Origin: Bacteroidales bacterium
GTDB taxonomy: Bacteria; Bacteroidota; Bacteroidia; Bacteroidales; Muribaculaceae
Length of the DNA: 7,548 nucleotides
NCBI GenBank assembly: GCA_900755985.1
Contig: CAAEIL010000274.1
Span: 1 to 7,548 of the forward strand
Direction: 5' to 3'
Numbering within the stretch: the first letter of the stretch is position 1; every line of letters begins with the position of its first letter. Both the position numbers and the translations under genes were made by a program. The notes under the pieces were generated by a model. That model was not told the DNA's origin and did not search any database. It saw nothing but the letters and a program-made list of their open reading frames with translations. Shown piece after piece: positions 5,453 through 7,548 of this stretch.

Positions 5453-7057
5453 TTAGCGGCCGAAGATGGCCTTGTATTTGTCCAGCAGGTGCAGGAAGCG
5501 CAGGTCGTCGCGTATGGGGGCGACATTGATACGGCTGTCGTCGGCCTCGGTCCAGTCATGATAGTCGGCATAACCGTGGCTCAGGGCTGTCTCGACGGCT
5601 GCCAGTGCGCTGTCCACGTCATCGGCCTGAGCATAGAGGCAGGCAAGGAGATATGACACACGGCCGTCACCGTCATTGGCTGTTGCAGCGATGTTACGGG
5701 CCCATTCAAGGGCTTGCTCGCGCTGCCCGCCGAACAGCAGGGCGAAACCTCGCAGCGAGCGCACATCGTCTTCGCCATAGGTGGTCATGTCAAGTATACT
5801 ACGGTAAAAGCCATCGGCCGCGACTGGCTCGTTGAGATATGTTCCCAGCACCCAGGCGCGGTTGACGGCGATCATCGGAAGTTCGGGGTGGTCAAGTGCG
5901 GCTTCTCCAAAAAGGTTGGCGGCTTCGCGATAGTTTTTGAGCGAGACATAGCATAAGGCAAGCTGAGACAGGGCATCGACGTCCGATTTCTTGATTGCAA
6001 GAGCGGCGGCGGCATCTGTCTTGGCGTCTTCGTAACGTTCGAGAGCCCGCAGAATCTTGGAGCGCAGCACATGATGAGCGGCGTTGTTGCGGTCCATCGA
6101 TATGGACTTGTCCACCCGGGCCAATGCTTCGTCATATCGACCCAGTCCGTACAGACACTCGGCCATCGAAGCATAAATGCCATGGTAGTTGTAGAGATTG
6201 CGGTCGAGGATGTCCTTATAATCGGCCAGGGCGGCGGTGTAACGGTAGTGTGCCTGCGATATGAATGCACGCAGATATACGTACATGCCTACGTTGGGAG
6301 CCTGACGCATGGCCTCGGTAAGTCCCTCGATGACAGTAGGATAATCGACGGCTGCAAGGTCAATGAGGTCTTTTGTGGCGCGGCTGTTGTGCGAGTCGAC
6401 GGCAAGAGCTACGATGAGGTCATCGACAGCGCTGCGGTTGGTGCCCATGAGACGGCGCACCGAGGCTCGACGCACATAGAGGCTGGCGTTGTTGGGGTCA
6501 GTATTGACGGCCTGGTCGAGATATTCGTTGGCCAGTCCGAGGTTGTTTTCCTTGACGGCAACGCGGGCGAGACCTATGAGGGCCTCGGTCGAGCGGGAGT
6601 TCAGTCGCTGAAGTCGCTGGTAGTCAGCCTTGGCCGAAGCATATTCGCCGAGTTCAAAATTAGCATTTGCACGCTGATATATAGCTACATACGAGTCAGG
6701 GGCAATGGCGACGAGCGAGTTGAGGTCGTCGAGAGCCTGACGGTGACGGCCTGTCTGCTCGTAGATATTGGCGCGAAGCATATATGCTTGCTGGCGCGAG
6801 TCTTTGTCCGAGGCCGGAATGAGCTTCAGCGCCTGGTCAACGTCGTTGAGTGCCCGCATGTATTCGTTGCGCGTATAATATTCGTTGGCGCGCCTTAGCC
6901 ATATTTCGTAGTCATTGGGGTCCTCGCGCAGCATTTTGTCATAGACATCAAATACGGCCTGAGTCATTTTTTTTGCCGAGGAGGACTGAGCCTGAGCATA
7001 CGACGGACTAAGCGTAAGCGCAACGGCGGCGATAATTATATAAGCGATTTGTTTCAT
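5453..7057 (-). CDS. Secreted tetratricopeptide-repeat protein
   Basis: A 534-residue protein. Residues 1-23 are a signal peptide (MKQIAYIIIAAVALTLSPSYAQA) with Ala-x-Ala-type cleavage around 21-24. There is no lipobox Cys, so it is probably periplasmic. The rest is almost wholly helical TPR repeats of about 34 residues. Clear units lie near 48-82 (NDYEIWLRRANEYYTRNEY), 90-121, 122-154, 156-188, 190-222, 289-322 (YASMAECLYGLGRYDEALAR), 323-356, 357-390 and 464-493. The C-terminal motif INVAPIRDDLRFLHLLDKYK (510-529) is the usual end cap of such proteins, so it is full length. TPR arrays bind proteins or peptides; no partner can be read from the sequence. The start ATG (7055-7057) lies 33 bp after the kdsA stop, pointing to co-transcription and perhaps an envelope-related role. 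The TPR call is secure, the role is not. Confidence 0.9.
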   Translation of the reverse strand: MKQIAYIIIAAVALTLSPSYAQAQSSSAKKMTQAVFDVYDKMLREDPNDYEIWLRRANEYYTRNEYMRALNDVDQALKLIPASDKDSRQQAYMLRANIYEQTGRHRQALDDLNSLVAIAPDSYVAIYQRANANFELGEYASAKADYQRLQRLNSRSTEALIGLARVAVKENNLGLANEYLDQAVNTDPNNASLYVRRASVRRLMGTNRSAVDDLIVALAVDSHNSRATKDLIDLAAVDYPTVIEGLTEAMRQAPNVGMYVYLRAFISQAHYRYTAALADYKDILDRNLYNYHGIYASMAECLYGLGRYDEALARVDKSISMDRNNAAHHVLRSKILRALERYEDAKTDAAAALAIKKSDVDALSQLALCYVSLKNYREAANLFGEAALDHPELPMIAVNRAWVLGTYLNEPVAADGFYRSILDMTTYGEDDVRSLRGFALLFGGQREQALEWARNIAATANDGDGRVSYLLACLYAQADDVDSALAAVETALSHGYADYHDWTEADDSRINVAPIRDDLRFLHLLDKYKAIFGR

Positions 7058-7090
7058 TGCAATTAGGTGCGATGCTGTATGATGGTATAG

Positions 7091-7548
7091 TCAGAATTTA
7101 TTGATGGTGGAGCGTATTGCCGTGAGTCGTTCGAGCAAGCCTTCGAGCAAGTCGAGACGCAGCATATTGGCGCCATCGCTCTTGGCCTCAGCGGGACGCG
7201 GATGAGTCTCGATGAAAAGTCCGTCGGCGCCGGTGGCTATTGCCGCGCGCGCGATAGTCTCAATCATATCCGGTCGGCCGCCGGTGACACCGCCCGATGT
7301 GTTGGGTTGCTGCAGCGAGTGTGTAATGTCCATGATGACGGGGCATTGGCACTGCGCTTGCATAGTAGGTATTCCACGGAAGTCAACGATAAGGTCGCCA
7401 TAGCCGAATGTCGTTCCACGGTCGGTAACAGCCACAGGAGCATCGGCGTTGGCCTGACGCACCTTGTCGACGGCAAAGCGCATCGACTCGGGAGACAGGA
7501 ACTGGCCCTTTTTGATGTTGACCATACGGCCGGTGCCGGCTGCAGCGA
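7091..7548 (-). CDS. kdsA: 3-deoxy-8-phosphooctulonate (Kdo-8-P) synthase, C-terminal part
   Basis: The window holds the last 151 codons. The gene runs off the right edge and lacks roughly its N-terminal 45%, so the internal ATG at 7523-7525 is not the start (the frame stays open as AAAGTGR before MVNIKKGQ). KdsA condenses phosphoenolpyruvate with arabinose-5-phosphate in the cytoplasm to make Kdo-8-phosphate for the LPS inner core. Family motifs seen: TGRMVNIKKGQFLSPESM, TDRGTTFGYGDLIVDFRGIP, PVIMDITHSLQQPN, FIETHPRPAEAKSDGANML. The His of THS, the Glu of IETHP and the Asp of KSD are 37 and 11 residues apart, the same spacing as H185, E222 and D233 of the metal-dependent Aquifex enzyme. The Cys/Asn position that separates metal-dependent from metal-independent enzymes is outside the window. 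The TPR gene follows after 33 bp. Confidence 0.95.
   Translation of the reverse strand, partial: AAAGTGRMVNIKKGQFLSPESMRFAVDKVRQANADAPVAVTDRGTTFGYGDLIVDFRGIPTMQAQCQCPVIMDITHSLQQPNTSGGVTGGRPDMIETIARAAIATGADGLFIETHPRPAEAKSDGANMLRLDLLEGLLERLTAIRSTINKF

Noticed and set aside
5275..5571. Minus-strand frame overlapping the 3' end of the TPR gene
   Set aside because: It starts inside the TPR coding sequence in another frame, has a low-complexity Pro/Thr/Ser composition, and shows no family features.
6071..6898. Plus-strand open frame (275 codons) opposite the TPR gene
   Set aside because: It is antisense to a clear signal-peptide plus TPR protein. Its composition is typical of a shadow frame in GC-rich coding DNA and shows no motif.

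Overview
The window looks like chromosomal DNA of a Bacteroidales bacterium, most likely Muribaculaceae-like. The phylum call rests on three things: a RecQ of the long Bacteroidetes type, with a zinc module near the C-terminus; a leader containing an exact TAnnTTTG promoter element, the -7 box typical of Bacteroidetes; and starts preceded by A-rich sequence rather than a clear Shine-Dalgarno. The family-level guess is inference from the moderately GC-rich coding style. All recognisable genes lie on the minus strand, so transcription runs from right to left.

From right to left the layout is as follows. (1) The C-terminal part of kdsA (Kdo-8-phosphate synthase, LPS inner core) runs off the right edge. 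It is followed after 33 bp by a secreted tetratricopeptide-repeat protein, probably in the same transcript. (2) A 463-bp intergenic region (4990-5452) holds a short repeat cluster, a strong bidirectional hairpin terminator, an exact TAnnTTTG element and a leader of about 220 nt. (3) recJ and recQ follow, 51 bp apart, and form a DNA-repair pair: a 5'-3' single-strand exonuclease and a 3'-5' helicase. (4) After a 59-bp AT-rich gap comes a membrane-anchored SIMPL/DUF541 protein. (5) Next is a 64-residue, highly charged protein built from a 16-residue repeat. (6) A perfect 17-bp hairpin, probably a terminator, closes the set near the left edge.

kdsA plus the TPR gene look like an envelope unit, recJ-recQ is a recombination and repair unit, and the two genes on the left look independent. 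Most of the window is ordinary core genome. No mobile element, CRISPR array, tRNA or rRNA was seen. The least explained parts are the recJ leader and intergenic region, the 64-residue repeat protein, and the unusual C-terminal layout of RecQ.
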